Source of the DNA: Deltaproteobacteria bacterium
GTDB lineage: Bacteria; Myxococcota_A; UBA796; CAJQPC01
Assembly: GCA_016717595.1 (NCBI GenBank)
Contig: JADKFE010000007.1
Span: 102,452-166,451, forward strand
Reading direction: 5' to 3'
Length of the DNA stretch: 64,000 bases
The position numbers were made by a program, and so were the translations under genes. Position 1 is the first letter of the stretch; the number at the start of each line of letters is the position of its first letter. Shown here piece by piece: positions 62,718-64,000 of the stretch. The notes beneath the pieces are model-generated. The model saw nothing but the letters and a program-made list of their open reading frames with translations. It was not told where the DNA came from and searched no databases.

Positions 62718-64000
62718 GGCCAGGCGGACTCTGCGGGCCAAGCTTCGCCGAGGGCGCCGCCGTAGGCGCCGAGCTCGACCGCGCCGGTGGTGAGGCAGCG
62801 GTCGGCGTCGGTGAGGTGGAGATCCCAGGTGGTCGGCTCACCGGTGAGGGAGGACAAAGGTGGGCGTGCAGTCGGTGAAGAAGCCCGAGGCGGCGTCGCC
62901 ATAGGCGCTCGGGTCAAACTCGACGGAGTTCTGGTCGTGGTGGACCTCGTCAAACGCGCTGAGCTGGGCGATGAGGGCGTCCTCCGAGGTGAACGAGATG
63001 TTGATCGCGGGCGCCTCTCCAGTGTTCTGAAAGAAGGTGGAGCGGCTCACGCTGGCGGGTTGTTCACCGTCGAAGTAGACATCTAGTCCACCCGCATAGA
63101 TCTGCCCCTGGTTACCAACGACGGTGAGGTGATCGAGGCTGACTGTGTTGTCGTACACCTCAATCGCCAAGATACGGTCACCGCTGTTGCCCGCCACGAT
63201 CATGTTGCTCATGGTGAGCTGGCACCCGACACACACGAGCGCGCCGCCCAGGCCGCCGGTTGGGGGGCGATTGTCGCGAATGTCTACCCGCTCGCCGCGC
63301 ACCCTTGGCACTTTTTCTTCAGGATCGTCTGAGTAAGGCGCGGCGTAGAGGCCCCCGGCGCCGCCGGTTCCGCTCGCTCCGAAGCTGTTGGACCATATCC
63401 GAACGTCGTTTAACGTCAGATCGGCGCTCTCCAGCGCAGCGACGCCGGCGCCCCAGCCCCCCTCGGTGATGACGTTGCCTTCGACCACGATGAGGGTCGC
63501 GGTCAAGGTCTGCGCGTGCACATAGACCCCTCCGCCCCATAGCCGGGCCTCATTCAACTCCACACGCACATCGTTCATGGTGAGGTGCGCGGGCTGGGGA
63601 TCATCGGGGTCCACGATGACCTCGACGCCGCCGCCTGCTCCAACCGAGGTGTTGGCTGAGATCACGCTGTCGGTGAGCGTCACGTCGCCCGCGAGCACAC
63701 AGAGCCCCGCCCCTTCAAACCCGCTGTTTCCGGTGATGTTCAGCGACTCCAGCGTGGCGTCCCCGCGCACCACCAAGCCGCCGCCGCATGAGCTGGGCAG
63801 GCCTTCACCGCCGGGGGTGTCTCCGCCGGTCAGGGTGAACCCGCGCACCGTCGAGCCCGCGGCGCCCGGGAGAATCCGCATCACCTGGGTGAAGCTGTCT
63901 TGGGGCTGCACGCCCGTCTCCTCAGCGCCGGCCAAGCTGAGCAGGGTGACCGGCTCCTCTAAGGTGACCGCCTCGCGGTACATCCCCGGCGCGACACACA
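62714..64000 (-). CDS. Right-handed beta-helix surface protein, one frameshift, cut by window edge
   Basis: The 5' end lies beyond base 64000; the visible part starts CVAPGMYREAVTLEEPVTL, the usual opening of parallel beta-helix proteins. About 15 short coils follow with N/G/D turns (GGLVVRGDATLESLNITGNSG, VDIRDNRPPTGGLGGALV, SNMIVAGNSGDR), as in right-handed beta-helix/polymorphic outer-membrane-type repeats. The frame shifts near 62850-62860; the true end is LTDADRCLTTGAVELGAYGG... to 62714. Probably exported; it converges with regA, overlapping by four bases. Confidence 0.72.

Overview
The window is very G+C-rich DNA with dense, often overlapping genes and many GTG/TTG starts. It looks like a chromosome piece of a Myxococcota-type (deltaproteobacterial) organism. 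The evidence is a secreted metallopeptidase with a MYXO-CTERM-like tail (Cys motif, hydrophobic helix, SRRRR end), several Ca/metal-binding 'DxDGDG...DCDDD' lipoproteins of the MopE kind, an Oar-like TonB-dependent receptor, many small lipoproteins, and many two-component and TPR proteins. That placement is inference; there is no rRNA, tRNA, CRISPR array, insertion sequence or phage module in the window.

Layout. 1-3 kb: an NtrC-type two-component pair (kinase cut by the window edge) and a flippase-like membrane protein. 3-7.3 kb: a B12-binding radical SAM enzyme divergent from a UDP-galactopyranose-mutase-like flavoenzyme, then an orphan C5 DNA methyltransferase with a palindrome at each end. 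7.4-9 kb: a secreted protein overlapping an HTTM membrane protein. 9-16 kb: two paralogous ~1000-residue solenoid lipoproteins either side of a dienelactone hydrolase. 16-20.5 kb: an Oar-like TonB receptor with a downstream lipoprotein. 20.9-30.5 kb: SPFH/flotillin-like protein, CutA, a methyltransferase, a PiT-type permease, aldo/keto reductase, a lipoprotein, a YhcG/DUF1016 nuclease, gamma-glutamyltransferase and a class V aminotransferase. 30.5-32 kb: a toxin-antitoxin-like ImmA/IrrE + PIN unit bracketed by identical TGAACATGTTCA palindromes. 32-42.6 kb: outer-membrane-type protein, TPR protein, the metallopeptidase, a multihaem cytochrome/phosphoesterase lipoprotein, a TPR protein with ClpX-type zinc fingers, and a spermidine-synthase-like membrane protein. 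42.6-49.5 kb: a compact minus-strand run gcdH - histidine kinase - response regulator - TPR protein - aspartate kinase - pssA. 49.6-53.3 kb: class IV aminotransferase, an Rpn nuclease with an internal short form plus a duplicated stand-alone short form, and an ABC-F ATPase. 53.6-58.9 kb: a STAND-like TPR protein with a degenerate P-loop, divergent from a membrane-anchored pseudokinase with 42-bp repeats. 59-64 kb: three lipoproteins, a RegB/RegA-type redox two-component pair, and a beta-helix surface protein running off the right edge.

About fifteen genes are interrupted by frameshifts. In at least five of them adding a single base inside or next to a G or C run restores a conserved family motif, so most look like residual sequencing errors rather than decay. 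I annotate those genes across the break and say where it is.

The most interesting locus is the Rpn gene at 50.4-51.7 kb. It has an internal ribosome-binding site and ATG for a C-terminal short form, and immediately downstream lies a tandem copy of exactly that cassette. The two copies differ in length by one 12-bp (four-residue) repeat unit.
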